Source: Pedobacter ginsengisoli (lineage in GTDB: Bacteria; Bacteroidota; Bacteroidia; Sphingobacteriales; Sphingobacteriaceae). Taken from it: a DNA stretch of 64,000 bases. Below the pieces are notes generated by a model. The model was not told where the DNA came from. It saw only the letters and a list, made by a program, of their open reading frames with translations, and ran no database searches. A program made the position numbers and the translations under genes. Each line of letters opens with the position of its first letter. Positions within the stretch are counted from its first letter, which is position 1. The stretch is from contig NZ_CP024091.1 of NCBI RefSeq assembly GCF_002736205.1, forward strand, positions 5,081,555-5,145,554, in the 5' to 3' direction. Positions 18,289 through 27,502 of the stretch are shown one piece after another.

Positions 18289-20643
18289 ATGAAACTCAAA
18301 AATCTACAAACGTTTTTTTTAGTTGCGATTTTATTTTTCCCCTTCAGTATGTTGGCTCAAACTGGTAAGGGAGTTGTAAGTGGAATTGTAAAGGACTCAT
18401 TAGATCAAGCGATCGCATTTTCAAACATTCAGATCAGGAAATTGAATATAAAGACAACTTCTGATAAGAACGGTAAATTTATATTGAGCGAAATTCCAGC
18501 TGGTAATCATTTTATCAGTGTTTCTATTACTGGCTTTGAAAAACAACAAAAGGAGATTACGATTTCTGCTAACGATACAACAAGAGTTGAATTTGTTTTG
18601 AAAGACCAGAATGCAGAACTGGCAGAAGTAATTGTTTCGGCAAGCAGAAGAGCGGAGTCACTTGCTCAAACACCTTCTTCAGTAACTGTACTTACAGCGA
18701 AGGATATTAATACACAATCAACGATTAGTCCAAACCTGGCGAATATCTTGTCGTACAGTGTGCCTGGATTAGGAACCTCTACTAATCAGACTGGAAATTC
18801 TGGTCAAACGCTTCGGGGTAGAAATGTTCTTGTGCTTATAGATGGAATTCCACAGTCAACGCCGTTAAGAGCTGGTGGTCGCGACATCAGAAGCATTGAT
18901 CCTACAGTTATTGAACGTATTGAGGTTATAAAAGGAGCTACAGCAATTTATGGCAATGGGGCAGAAGGTGGTTTAATTAACTATATTACAAAAAAGGGCA
19001 ATTCGGGAAAGAAATTTGGTGGTTATTCGCAGATAGGAATGACGGGTAATTTTAAGGGAGATAGCACTTTAGGTTATCGTGCAACCCAACAATTCAACGG
19101 TAAGGTGAAAAAGTTCGATTATATAGTGAGCGGTACTTTTGAGAAAACCGGTGTATTCCGTGATGCGGAAGGAATCGTACTTTCTCCGGAATATGGGTTA
19201 GGTGAGACAAAATCCTACAACGGTTTTGCAAAAGTGGGATATGATATTACTGAAAAGCAAAGATTAGAACTGATGTATAACTATTTTAGCTCCCGACAAG
19301 ATTCTCGTTATGTTACCAAAAATGGTGTTTATGGCGAATCGCCGGCAATTGGTATTTATGGAGTAAGACCAGGTGTTGATGAAGGAACCCGATACAATCA
19401 TAATGCAAACCTGCAGTATACCAGTCAGCAAATATTTGGTAGCACAGACCTTACAGCAAATCTTTATTACCAGGATTTTTACACTATCTATTCAAATTCA
19501 GCATCATTTTTTGGGAGTGGACAATCGGCAATTATCTCTACTAAAAAAGGAGCAAGGGTAAATCTTAATACTCCTTTTCATATCACATCTAAAATTCCGA
19601 TGCAGGTGAATTACGGAATTGATCTGATGAATGATAATACTGCTCAAAACCTGGTTGATGGCCGTGCCTGGGTACCTAAAATGAATATGGTGAATTTTGC
19701 TCCATATTTTCAGGCAACGGCTAATCTGTTTAATGATCTTACCATTAAAGGCGGACTAAGAACAGAAAATATTAATATAGATGTAGATGATTTTAATACG
19801 CTTGCCACAGGAGCTAACGGAGCTGGAAGCATTGCGGTTAAAGGCGGAACCTTAAATTATAATGCTCTGGTTTTTAATGCGGGTGCAAGGTATTCTAAGT
19901 TTAAATTTTTTAATCCATTTGTTAGCTATGCACAATCCTTCTCTATATTTGAGTTGGGTAGGGTGCTTAGGGCCGCTGAAAGTAATACTTTGGCGCAGTT
20001 AGAAACCAAACCTATTATTGTAAATAATTATGAAGCGGGTTTTAGTAGCAATATTGGCAAATTAAACCTTAGCGCTGCTTATTACTATAGTACTTCTAAA
20101 CTTGGTGCAAACTTGTTAGAGGTTAATGGAAAATATATTGCTCAGCGTATACCAGAAAGAGTATATGGGTATGAGATTCAAATTGATTATGAGCTCTTCA
20201 AAAGCTTATTGATAGGAGGGAATTATGCAGAAGTAGAAGGAAAAGGTGATGTTGATAATGATGGAACTTTTGATGGCCCAACAGATGTATATTTGAATAC
20301 TACCAGGATTTCGCCATCAAAAACTACTGTTTATCTTAAATACTCGGGGGTTAAGAATTTAAGCTTCGACCTCAATTGGATGCGTATAGGTAACAGAGAT
20401 CGATTTGAACCAAATCCGAAAACCAATGCCTATAAATTAGGTGAAGCACCCGTAAAGGCTTATAACTTATTTAATTTGGCTGCAGCATATCAGGTTAGTG
20501 AACCATTAAAGCTAAACTTTGGGATGGAAAACGTACTGAACAAGACTTACTACCCAAGCATATCGCAATTTTATGGAACAGGGCCTAATTATATAAGAGG
20601 CAATGGCCGCAGGTTTAATTTAGCCATTGGTTATACTTTTTAA
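18289..20643 (+). CDS. TonB-dependent outer-membrane receptor, siderophore-like
   Basis: A 784-aa receptor. The signal peptide (about 1-23) ends at SMLAQ. A carboxypeptidase-regulatory-like beta domain (about 30-110) precedes the plug (LAEVIVSASRRAESLAQTP onward, about 115-235) and the 22-strand barrel, which ends in an aromatic residue (NLAIGYTF). The plug holds LRGRNVLVLIDGIP. Overall form fits ferric-siderophore receptors (FhuE/FecA type) rather than SusC, and no SusD follows. It has its own promoter and a hairpin terminator. Iron uptake is the likely role, but the ligand is unknown. Confidence 0.9.
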   Translation: MKLKNLQTFFLVAILFFPFSMLAQTGKGVVSGIVKDSLDQAIAFSNIQIRKLNIKTTSDKNGKFILSEIPAGNHFISVSITGFEKQQKEITISANDTTRVEFVLKDQNAELAEVIVSASRRAESLAQTPSSVTVLTAKDINTQSTISPNLANILSYSVPGLGTSTNQTGNSGQTLRGRNVLVLIDGIPQSTPLRAGGRDIRSIDPTVIERIEVIKGATAIYGNGAEGGLINYITKKGNSGKKFGGYSQIGMTGNFKGDSTLGYRATQQFNGKVKKFDYIVSGTFEKTGVFRDAEGIVLSPEYGLGETKSYNGFAKVGYDITEKQRLELMYNYFSSRQDSRYVTKNGVYGESPAIGIYGVRPGVDEGTRYNHNANLQYTSQQIFGSTDLTANLYYQDFYTIYSNSASFFGSGQSAIISTKKGARVNLNTPFHITSKIPMQVNYGIDLMNDNTAQNLVDGRAWVPKMNMVNFAPYFQATANLFNDLTIKGGLRTENINIDVDDFNTLATGANGAGSIAVKGGTLNYNALVFNAGARYSKFKFFNPFVSYAQSFSIFELGRVLRAAESNTLAQLETKPIIVNNYEAGFSSNIGKLNLSAAYYYSTSKLGANLLEVNGKYIAQRIPERVYGYEIQIDYELFKSLLIGGNYAEVEGKGDVDNDGTFDGPTDVYLNTTRISPSKTTVYLKYSGVKNLSFDLNWMRIGNRDRFEPNPKTNAYKLGEAPVKAYNLFNLAAAYQVSEPLKLNFGMENVLNKTYYPSISQFYGTGPNYIRGNGRRFNLAIGYTF

Positions 20644-20656
20644 TGATTAAAAGATT

Positions 20657-20683
20657 TGAGGCCGGATACTAAGTCCGGCCTCA
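20657..20683. terminator. Hairpin between TonB receptor and DsbA-like gene
   Basis: A 10-bp perfect stem (TGAGGCCGGA, 20657-20666, with its complement at 20674-20683) has a 7-nt loop. There is no long T-run on either side, but it sits between convergent gene ends. Confidence 0.7.
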
Positions 20684-20687
20684 TTGC

Positions 20688-21335
20688 TTATTTCTCGTTG
20701 TTATTGTTCTGGAATGCCTGGTGCAACGCGCCTAAAAATGTTTCAGGAGATTGTGCTCCTGATACGGCAAGCTTGTGGTTGAATATAAAAAATGGTACAC
20801 CTTTAATCCCAATTGTTTGTGCGGCATTTTCATCATATCTCACCTCATCCGTAAAATCTGTGCTATTTAACATGGTTTGTACGGATAGTTTATCAAGACC
20901 AATTTTGCTGCCTATTTCAATTAACGATTGATGATCACTTATGTTGACCCCATCTGTAAAATGAGCTTTAAACAATTGCTCTTCGGCTTCACTGCCTAGT
21001 CCCATTGATTTTGCAAGCTGAATTAACCTATGGGCATCAAAAGAATTGGCAACTACCGATATATCGAAATTGAACTCTAATCCAACTGCCGCGGCTGTTT
21101 CTGTTACATGCTCGTGAGTTTCTATGGCCCACTCTCTTGATCTTCCGTACCTATTTGCAAGGTAATCATAGGCACTAATTTCTGTAGTGGTTTCCGCATG
21201 CGGATCAAGCTCATAGCTATGCCACTCAACCTCGATTTTATCCTTGTACTCAAATTGTTCAAGAGCAGCCTCAAATTTTCTTTTTCCTATATAACAGAAC
21301 GGACAACGTACGTCCGACCAGATGTCTACTTTCAT
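20688..21335 (-). CDS. DsbA-family oxidoreductase (FrnE-like)
   Basis: A 215-aa thioredoxin-fold protein. The active-site CPFC is in DVRCPFCYIGKR (about residues 11-14) and the cis-Pro loop is in IKGVPFFIFNH. The all-helical insert between them fits the FrnE/2-hydroxychromene-2-carboxylate isomerase-like branch. There is no signal peptide, so it should act in the cytoplasm, unlike classical DsbA. FrnE members have been linked to oxidative-stress tolerance. The start is fixed by a -7 box 5 nt upstream. Confidence 0.9.
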   Translation of the reverse strand: MKVDIWSDVRCPFCYIGKRKFEAALEQFEYKDKIEVEWHSYELDPHAETTTEISAYDYLANRYGRSREWAIETHEHVTETAAAVGLEFNFDISVVANSFDAHRLIQLAKSMGLGSEAEEQLFKAHFTDGVNISDHQSLIEIGSKIGLDKLSVQTMLNSTDFTDEVRYDENAAQTIGIKGVPFFIFNHKLAVSGAQSPETFLGALHQAFQNNNNEK

Positions 21336-21340
21336 TGAGG

Positions 21341-21348
21341 CAAATTTA
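21341..21348 (-). promoter_or_regulatory. -7 box of DsbA-like gene
   Basis: TAAATTTG on the minus strand ends 5 nt before ATG 21335, predicting a leaderless transcript. The rest of the spacer to 21578 shows nothing clear. Confidence 0.55.
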
Positions 21349-21578
21349 GGTATATGTAATTATTTATGGGGTTATCTTGTTAATTATGAGTTTTGTATGA
21401 TTATTAGGTTAATTAGAGTGGTTATAAATAAGTTCAATTTTTTTGGTGGATTTATAAAATTTGTATATTACTTATTATTACGTATTTAACTTTAACCTAA
21501 ACCATTATTGTTGTTACAGATGGTGGTTCTAGGAATAAAATTTACCGGAAACCGTTATTTTTTAAAATCAGATTATAA

Positions 21579-23315
21579 ATGAGCGAATTTGAAATCAAGA
21601 AATCAGGCGTCGAATATGATGCTGTCATTGTAGGATCAGGTGCCGGGGGAGGTATGACCGGATATGTACTTGCCAATGCAGGTTTGAAAGTTTTAATGCT
21701 GGAAGCAGGTGCTTATTTTGATCCGAGAGTAGATTCTCAACAACTGAAGTGGCCATGGGAGTCGCCAAGAAGAGGTGCCGGTACTACCAGGCATTTTGGT
21801 GATTTTGATGCCGCATATGGTGGTTGGGAGTTGGATGGAGAACCATATACCCAGAAGAACAATTCTGAGTTTGCGTGGTTCCGTTCCAGAATGCTTGGTG
21901 GAAGAACAAATCACTGGGGGCGTATCTCTTTAAGAATGGGGCCTGATGATTTTAAACCGAAAGATGGTCTTACCGATCCGTGGCCTATTACTTATCAGGA
22001 GCTAAAACCTTTTTATGACAAGGTGGATAGGATGATTGGTATTTACGGTACAGTAGAAGGCATAGAAAGTGAACCCGATGGGATATTTATGACGCCTCCA
22101 AAACCAAGACTTAATGAGTTATTTATAAAGAAAGCAGCCCAAAAAGTTGGAGTAACCGTAATTCCCGGCAGAGGATCTGTACTTACCGAGGCATTAAAAG
22201 ACAATAAGGACCGGGGTCAATGTTTTTATTGCGGTCAATGCGGAAGATCATGTAAAGTTTATGCTGACTTTTCATCGTCGTCCTGCCTGGTGATTCCGGC
22301 AGTAAAAACAGGAAACTTAACTGTTATTACCAATGCAATGGTAAGAGAGGTGCTAACTGATAAAACCGGAAAGGCAACAGGTGTATCTTATGTGAATACA
22401 AAGGACATGCAGGAATACCAGGTAAGGGGTAAGACAGTTATCCTTGGAGCCAGTGCATGTGAATCGGCGAGATTATTACTTAACTCTAAATCTGCTGCCC
22501 ACCCTGACGGATTGGCGAACAGCAGTGGAATAGTTGGTAAATACCTTCATGATTCTACCGGGGCAAGCATGGGCGGATACCTGCCTCAGCTGGTAGATCG
22601 TAAAAGATACAATGAAGATGGCGCGGGAAGTATACATATATATTCTCCATGGTGGCTTGACAATAAAAAACTTGATTTTCCAAGAGGTTATCATATAGAA
22701 TATGGTGGTGGACTTAGTATGCCTGGTTATGGATTTGGCTGGGGCATAGAAGGGATGAATGGATCTATACCTGGTAAGGACGGTAAAATGAAGGAAGCCG
22801 GCGGATATGGTGCTGGATTGAAGGATGATTACAGGCGTTTTTATGGAACCGGAGTTGGGATGGCAGGCAGAGGAACTGCTATTGCCAGAGAAAGTAATTA
22901 TTGTGAAATAGATCCGAATGTAGTAGATAAATTTGGGATACCAGTACTTAGATTTAATTATAAATGGGCGCCTGAAGAAGTAAAACAAGCGAAACACATG
23001 CAGGAAACCTTTAAAGAAATTATGCATGCCATGGGGGCTGTAACTTCTGAGCCTCCTGGTGCAGAAACAAGCTATGGATTGGAGGCTCCCGGGAAGATTA
23101 TCCATGAAGTTGGCACAGTAAGAATGGGTGATGATCCTAAAAAATCTGCACTGAACAGATGGTGCCAGGCACACGATTGTAAGAATCTTTTTGTGGTTGA
23201 TGCTGCACCTTTTGTACAACAAGGCGATAAAAATGCTACATGGACTATTCTTGCCCTTTCTATGCGGACTGCCGAATACATTTTAGAACAAAAGAAAAAT
23301 TTAAACATTAGCTGA
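21579..23315 (+). CDS. GMC oxidoreductase with Cys cluster (sugar dehydrogenase-like)
   Basis: A 578-aa FAD-dependent alcohol/sugar dehydrogenase. The dinucleotide-binding motif is GSGAGGGMTG (19-28), followed by the GMC signature MLGGRTNHWGR (105-115). The C-terminal GMC domain has the catalytic HEVGTVRMG region. C215, C218, C221 and C225 form a CxxCxxCxxxC motif, as in iron-sulfur-carrying catalytic subunits of FAD glucose and gluconate dehydrogenases. It has no export signal itself. The gene 16 nt downstream encodes a subunit 3 with a Tat signal, so the two are probably exported together. The substrate is unknown; glycoside 3-oxidation is possible. Confidence 0.9.
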   Translation: MSEFEIKKSGVEYDAVIVGSGAGGGMTGYVLANAGLKVLMLEAGAYFDPRVDSQQLKWPWESPRRGAGTTRHFGDFDAAYGGWELDGEPYTQKNNSEFAWFRSRMLGGRTNHWGRISLRMGPDDFKPKDGLTDPWPITYQELKPFYDKVDRMIGIYGTVEGIESEPDGIFMTPPKPRLNELFIKKAAQKVGVTVIPGRGSVLTEALKDNKDRGQCFYCGQCGRSCKVYADFSSSSCLVIPAVKTGNLTVITNAMVREVLTDKTGKATGVSYVNTKDMQEYQVRGKTVILGASACESARLLLNSKSAAHPDGLANSSGIVGKYLHDSTGASMGGYLPQLVDRKRYNEDGAGSIHIYSPWWLDNKKLDFPRGYHIEYGGGLSMPGYGFGWGIEGMNGSIPGKDGKMKEAGGYGAGLKDDYRRFYGTGVGMAGRGTAIARESNYCEIDPNVVDKFGIPVLRFNYKWAPEEVKQAKHMQETFKEIMHAMGAVTSEPPGAETSYGLEAPGKIIHEVGTVRMGDDPKKSALNRWCQAHDCKNLFVVDAAPFVQQGDKNATWTILALSMRTAEYILEQKKNLNIS

Positions 23316-23331
23316 TCTCAAATCAATATAT

Positions 23332-23958
23332 ATGAACAGACGTGATTCATTAAAAGCTTTAGGTCTTACCGCAATTAGTGCAGGTGTAGTGCTTGAAGCT
23401 TGTAAGCCGGGAAAAGAACCCGAAGTTGCTGCCGAAGGTGCCGGGGGTGAAACCGAGCCAGGCAGACAGGAATTTGAAGTAGAACGCGATAAAAAATTGA
23501 ATTCTTGGAAGTTCTTTACAGAACATGAAATGGCTACAATAACGCTTTTGGCAGATATCATTATTCCTAAAGATGCCAAAACTGGAAGTGCTTCGGATGC
23601 CAAAGTGCCTGATTTTATTGAGTTTATTGTTAAGGATATGCCAGGACATCAAACTCCGATGCGTGGTGGGCTAAAGTGGCTTGATCTGCAATGTTTAAAC
23701 CGCTACCAGAAAACTTTTAAAGATGCATCACCAACTCAGCAAATTGAGATGGTTGATGATATTGCTTACCCACTGAAAGTAAAGCCGGGAATGCAGCAAG
23801 GAGTGTCTTTCTTTAGTTTGATGCGAAACCTTACAGCTTCAGGATTCTTTACAACCGAGATCGGGATTAAGGACCTCGGTTATGTTGGTAATGTGCCTAA
23901 CCGTTGGGAAGGGGTGCCAGCAGATGTGCTGAAGCAATACGGCATGGAAGGAGTATAG
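23332..23958 (+). CDS. Gluconate 2-dehydrogenase subunit 3 family protein
   Basis: A 208-aa small subunit of a membrane-linked FAD dehydrogenase. The N-terminus reads MNRRDSLKALG, a twin-arginine signal, followed by a hydrophobic stretch and a lipobox-like LEAC (C24), so it may be a Tat-exported lipoprotein. A Glu/Gly-rich linker (about 28-48) precedes the conserved EHEMATITLLADIIIPKD motif. It should carry and anchor the GMC catalytic subunit encoded just upstream. No cytochrome c subunit gene is adjacent. It ends directly against the next gene, which is convergent, with no base between them. Confidence 0.88.
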   Translation: MNRRDSLKALGLTAISAGVVLEACKPGKEPEVAAEGAGGETEPGRQEFEVERDKKLNSWKFFTEHEMATITLLADIIIPKDAKTGSASDAKVPDFIEFIVKDMPGHQTPMRGGLKWLDLQCLNRYQKTFKDASPTQQIEMVDDIAYPLKVKPGMQQGVSFFSLMRNLTASGFFTTEIGIKDLGYVGNVPNRWEGVPADVLKQYGMEGV

Positions 23959-24393
23959 TTATTTTGGCTCCATTCCGGTGCTGATTCCAATCCTATTCCA
24001 TGCATTGATACTAATTATGGCCATGATTATCTGAGCAAGATAAGCATGGTCAAAAAGTTCAGCCGCATTGTTATAAGTTTCGTTAGATACTTTGTTGCTG
24101 ATAAAGGTTACTTCTTCTGTAAGCGCTAATAAAGCACGCTCTTGCTCATCAAAAAATGGGGTATCTCTCCATGCATTTAGAGCATAAATTCTTTGTTCTA
24201 TTTCACCCGCTTTACGTGCATCGTGGGTATGCAGATCAATACAGTAAGCACATCCGTTAATTTGAGAAGCTCTTATTTTGATGAGATCTTTGTGTTTAGT
24301 ACTAAGACTGCTTTGTTCTACATAACTATCAAAAGCCAACATCGCTTTGTATGCCGCTGGTTCTACTTGATTAATTCTAATTCTATTACTCAT
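23959..24393 (-). CDS. Carboxymuconolactone decarboxylase / AhpD-like protein
   Basis: A 144-aa all-helical protein. The peroxidatic CxxC is in CAYCIDLHTHDARKAG (about residues 52-55) with the nearby His of the AhpD-type relay. Members reduce peroxides or act on small ring compounds; peroxide defence is the likelier role. It is the last gene of a minus-strand group with a Crp/Fnr regulator 71 nt upstream, a pairing common in this phylum. The gene end abuts the convergent dehydrogenase subunit gene. Confidence 0.88.
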   Translation of the reverse strand: MSNRIRINQVEPAAYKAMLAFDSYVEQSSLSTKHKDLIKIRASQINGCAYCIDLHTHDARKAGEIEQRIYALNAWRDTPFFDEQERALLALTEEVTFISNKVSNETYNNAAELFDHAYLAQIIMAIISINAWNRIGISTGMEPK

Positions 24394-24464
24394 AACTATT
24401 CGTTTTTGTTAAAACAAAGTTGAGCAATAAAGGGTCTTAAAAAAATGAACCGTGGTTAAGAAAA

Positions 24465-25037
24465 TCAGCTCTTTTTAGCTCTTAAACGGCTTAGGAATTG
24501 TGGCGTAAAACCCAAATAAGAAGCCAGCATATACTGTGGTACACGCTGCATAAAATCGGGGAACAGCCCTGAGAAGTGCCTATATCGTTCTTCTTCTGTT
24601 TGGTTAAAAATATATCCTATTCTCCGTTGTGAGGCAACAAATGCTTTTTGCATCATTATGCGGAAGTAGCTTTCCAGTCGCGGTATTTTTTCAAACAAGA
24701 TCATTTTATTCTTTTCACTTAGAAACAAAAGTTCTGAAGCTTCTATAGCCTGGATATTGGTTGTAGATGGTTGTTTATTCAGCAAGCTATCCTGATCTGC
24801 TATCCACCAGTTTTCCAGGCCAAAGTTGATAATTTGTTCGTTCAGTTTTTTGTTAATGTAGAACTGCCTTAAACATCCTTTAACGATGAAATAATCTCCC
24901 ATACATAATTTACCTGCTTCCAAAAGGTAATCTTTCTTTTTGAGCACCTTATGCTGGATATGGCTGCATAACAGTTTCTCTTCATTGGGTTCAAGATGAA
25001 CATATCTTTTTATATGGGATAAAAGCTCAGGATACAT
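24465..25037 (-). CDS. Crp/Fnr family transcriptional regulator
   Basis: A 190-aa regulator. Residues 1-120 form the cyclic-nucleotide-binding-like beta barrel, with GDYFIVKGCLRQFY near the middle. The C-terminal region (about 145-190) is the helix-turn-helix with YMLASYLGFTPQFLSRLR. No Fnr-type cysteine set for an iron-sulfur cluster is visible. Its ATG directly follows the stop codon of an 88-aa gene, so the two are translationally coupled. It may control the downstream AhpD-like gene. The effector is unknown. Confidence 0.9.
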   Translation of the reverse strand: MYPELLSHIKRYVHLEPNEEKLLCSHIQHKVLKKKDYLLEAGKLCMGDYFIVKGCLRQFYINKKLNEQIINFGLENWWIADQDSLLNKQPSTTNIQAIEASELLFLSEKNKMILFEKIPRLESYFRIMMQKAFVASQRRIGYIFNQTEEERYRHFSGLFPDFMQRVPQYMLASYLGFTPQFLSRLRAKKS

Positions 25038-25304
25038 TTATTCCTCCTCCTCAAGATAGATTTGGTGCACTAAAAATTTCACTTTAGCTATAGGTTCAAG
25101 CAATTCAGTAATGTCGTCTGATTCTATATGGTATATTGTTTCGCCAGAGTCAGGAATTTCAGAATCAGGAATAAGCTCAAAAAATTTAACAGGCAAGCTC
25201 GTCTCCAGCTCTACAAGCTTAATGTAATTTACTCCGTTGTCTTTCCAATCTTTAAGAATTTTATGATTGAATTGTACATAGGGGTTCTCGTTTTTGTTTT
25301 CCAT
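25038..25304 (-). CDS. Conserved small acidic protein, unknown function
   Basis: An 88-aa protein, not recognised. It is rich in Glu, Asp and Ile, with no signal peptide or membrane helix, and ends in a run of four Glu. Its stop codon touches the ATG of the Crp/Fnr gene (TAAATG), which strongly suggests a shared mRNA and a related role. No -7 box was found upstream. It could be a small partner or modulator of the regulator, but nothing in the sequence proves it. Confidence 0.65.
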   Translation of the reverse strand: MENKNENPYVQFNHKILKDWKDNGVNYIKLVELETSLPVKFFELIPDSEIPDSGETIYHIESDDITELLEPIAKVKFLVHQIYLEEEE

Positions 25305-25350
25305 GCCATAAAGCTAATTACATTAAACAAAATTTCACTATTATAGTACT

Positions 25351-26625
25351 ATGAAATCTATTCTTTCGAACCTTACTTTTCAGGTTTTAGTAGCTATTGC
25401 TTTGGGTATTTTTGTTGGAAGTTTTTTCCCTGGGTTTGCTCCACATGCTAAACTTATAAGCCAAAGCTTTATTAATATGATCAGTATGCTCATTGCCCCG
25501 ATCATATTTTTAACAATAGTTCTTGGAATAGCCCATATGGGTGATATGAAAAAGGTTGGACGTGTTGGTGGTAAGGCACTATTGTATTTTGAGGTAGTTA
25601 CAACTTTAGCTATTGTGATTGGAATGGTAGTTGCCAATTTATTGAAGCCGGGTGTTGGCGTTCATCCCGCCAACGGTGATGTAAGTAAAATAAAAACTTA
25701 TACTGAACAGGCAGGAGAAATTAACTGGGCCGAATTTCTTTCTCATATTATACCTCATAACGTTTTTGAGGCTTTTACTAAAGGAGATATTTTACAAATA
25801 CTGTTTTTTGCTATTTTATTCGGTTACGGGTTAAATAGAATGGGTGAAAGCGGCCATTCAGTACTTAGTTTTTTTGATAAGGTAGCACAGGTGTTTTTTA
25901 ATATTATGAAAGTGGTGATGCGCCTTGCCCCCGTTGGTGCTTTTGGTGGTATGGCCTTTAGTGTGGGTACTTATGGATTAGATACCTTGTTGCCGATGGC
26001 TAAACTAATGGGAGCGGTTTATCTGACTTGTTTTTTGTTCATTTTTGTTGTCCTAAATGCTATCTGCAGGTTTTATAAGTTTAGTTTATGGCATTATTTA
26101 AGGTACATCCGCCAGGAAATTTTGATTGTTCTTGGGACTTCGTCTTCCGAATCTGTGCTGCCTAGTATGATGCAGAAGATGGAGGCTATTGGTTGTAATA
26201 AGTCTGTTGTTGGTTTGGTTATACCCACTGGTTATTCTTTTAACCTGGATGGAACAGCAATTTATCTTTCTATGGCAGTGATATTCTTATGTCAGGTTTT
26301 TAACGTTGATCTTTCTATTGGGCAGCAACTTAGTGTATTAGCTGTTTTGATGGTTACATCAAAAGGGGCTGCCGGGGTTACGGGAAGTGGATTCATTGTG
26401 TTGGTTTCGACCCTGACGGCATTAAAATTAATGCCGGTTGAACATATTGCTATTTTGTTAGGGGTAGATAGGTTTATGTCAGAGGCAAGAGCCATAACTA
26501 ATATGATTGGAAATGGAATTGCAACGATTGTAATTGCTAAAAGTGAAAACGAGTTTGATGAAGAGAAATACAAGCTGGCTATTCAACCAATCACTATTGA
26601 AGGTATTGAGGAATCAGATATTTAA
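25351..26625 (+). CDS. Dicarboxylate/amino acid:cation symporter (DAACS)
   Basis: A 424-aa transporter of the GltP/DctA family. It has eight membrane helices and two re-entrant loops. The serine-rich HP1 signature is at LGTSSSESVLPSMMQKME and the NLDGTAIY motif of helix 7 is present, as is the SKGAAGVTGSGFIVL motif of HP2. It should import C4-dicarboxylates, glutamate or aspartate with Na+ or H+. It is divergent from the Crp/Fnr operon across a 46-bp spacer, so the regulator may act here too (inference). Confidence 0.93.
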   Translation: MKSILSNLTFQVLVAIALGIFVGSFFPGFAPHAKLISQSFINMISMLIAPIIFLTIVLGIAHMGDMKKVGRVGGKALLYFEVVTTLAIVIGMVVANLLKPGVGVHPANGDVSKIKTYTEQAGEINWAEFLSHIIPHNVFEAFTKGDILQILFFAILFGYGLNRMGESGHSVLSFFDKVAQVFFNIMKVVMRLAPVGAFGGMAFSVGTYGLDTLLPMAKLMGAVYLTCFLFIFVVLNAICRFYKFSLWHYLRYIRQEILIVLGTSSSESVLPSMMQKMEAIGCNKSVVGLVIPTGYSFNLDGTAIYLSMAVIFLCQVFNVDLSIGQQLSVLAVLMVTSKGAAGVTGSGFIVLVSTLTALKLMPVEHIAILLGVDRFMSEARAITNMIGNGIATIVIAKSENEFDEEKYKLAIQPITIEGIEESDI

Positions 26626-26671
26626 TTTTTTATTGTATTTTGCCAGCAGCTAAATAAACCCACACACAATT

Positions 26672-27496
26672 ATGAAAAGAACCACTTTTATTGCCCTGAT
26701 TTCCTGTTTTATCTTTGCGAGCTGCGGAGGAATTAAATCTAGTTCAAACCAATCTGATGATAAAAAAGGTTGGGTTTCTTTGTTTAATGGTAAAGATATT
26801 AAAGATTGGTTTGTAAAGGTACATCATCATGAGTTTGGTGTGAATTTTGGAAATACTTTTAGGGTAGAAGATGGTATCATTAAAGTTCGGTATGATCAGT
26901 ACGGAGATTTTAATGATCAGTTTGCACACCTTTATTATAAGACTCCGTTCTCTTATTATCATCTGAAATTTGAATACCGTTTTGTAGGAAAACTGCAAAA
27001 AGGAGCTCCGGATTATACTTTGTTAAATAGTGGTGTGATGTTTCACTCACAAGATCCGAGGACAATGCTAAAAGAACAAGATTGGCCAATCTCTATCGAG
27101 ATGCAGCTTCTTGCTGGTCTGGGTGATGGAAATCCAAGGCCTACAGGTAATATGTGTTCGCCAGGAACCAATGTAGTTTATAAAGGGAAAATAGCAGATT
27201 CACACTGTTTAAATTCTACTTCTAAAACTTATGATGGTGACCAGTGGGTACGTGGGGAGTTGATTGTTCTTGGAGATTCTTTAATAACCCATATTATTAA
27301 TGGCGATACTGTGTTGCAATACTCTAAGCCTCAGATTGGTGGTGGTGTGGCAAATGGCTATGATCCTAAAATTAAAATAGATGGCAAACTGTTAAGCAGT
27401 GGCTTTATCGCGCTGCAAAGTGAAGGCCAGCCCGTGGACTTTAAAAATATCGAAATAAAAGACTTGTCTAATTTAAAGAGATCTGCTAAAAAGTAA
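26672..27496 (+). CDS. DUF1080 lipoprotein (3-keto-disaccharide hydrolase family)
   Basis: A 274-aa protein. The N-terminus is a lipoprotein signal with lipobox FASC (C18), so it is probably anchored in a membrane facing the periplasm. The rest is one concanavalin-like jelly-roll domain, opening with the WVSLFNGKDIKDW motif typical of DUF1080. Pfam now names this family 3-keto-disaccharide hydrolase, since members cleave or hydrate 3-keto-glycosides. It lies 2.7 kb from the GMC/subunit-3 dehydrogenase pair that could make such substrates. It ends 6 nt from the convergent hypothetical gene. Confidence 0.88.
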   Translation: MKRTTFIALISCFIFASCGGIKSSSNQSDDKKGWVSLFNGKDIKDWFVKVHHHEFGVNFGNTFRVEDGIIKVRYDQYGDFNDQFAHLYYKTPFSYYHLKFEYRFVGKLQKGAPDYTLLNSGVMFHSQDPRTMLKEQDWPISIEMQLLAGLGDGNPRPTGNMCSPGTNVVYKGKIADSHCLNSTSKTYDGDQWVRGELIVLGDSLITHIINGDTVLQYSKPQIGGGVANGYDPKIKIDGKLLSSGFIALQSEGQPVDFKNIEIKDLSNLKRSAKK

Positions 27497-27502
27497 AAGG
27501 AA

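Noticed and set aside
22476..23222. A 248-aa frame antisense to the GMC gene
   Set aside because: It lies wholly inside a gene with clear family motifs, has no recognisable domain and odd composition.
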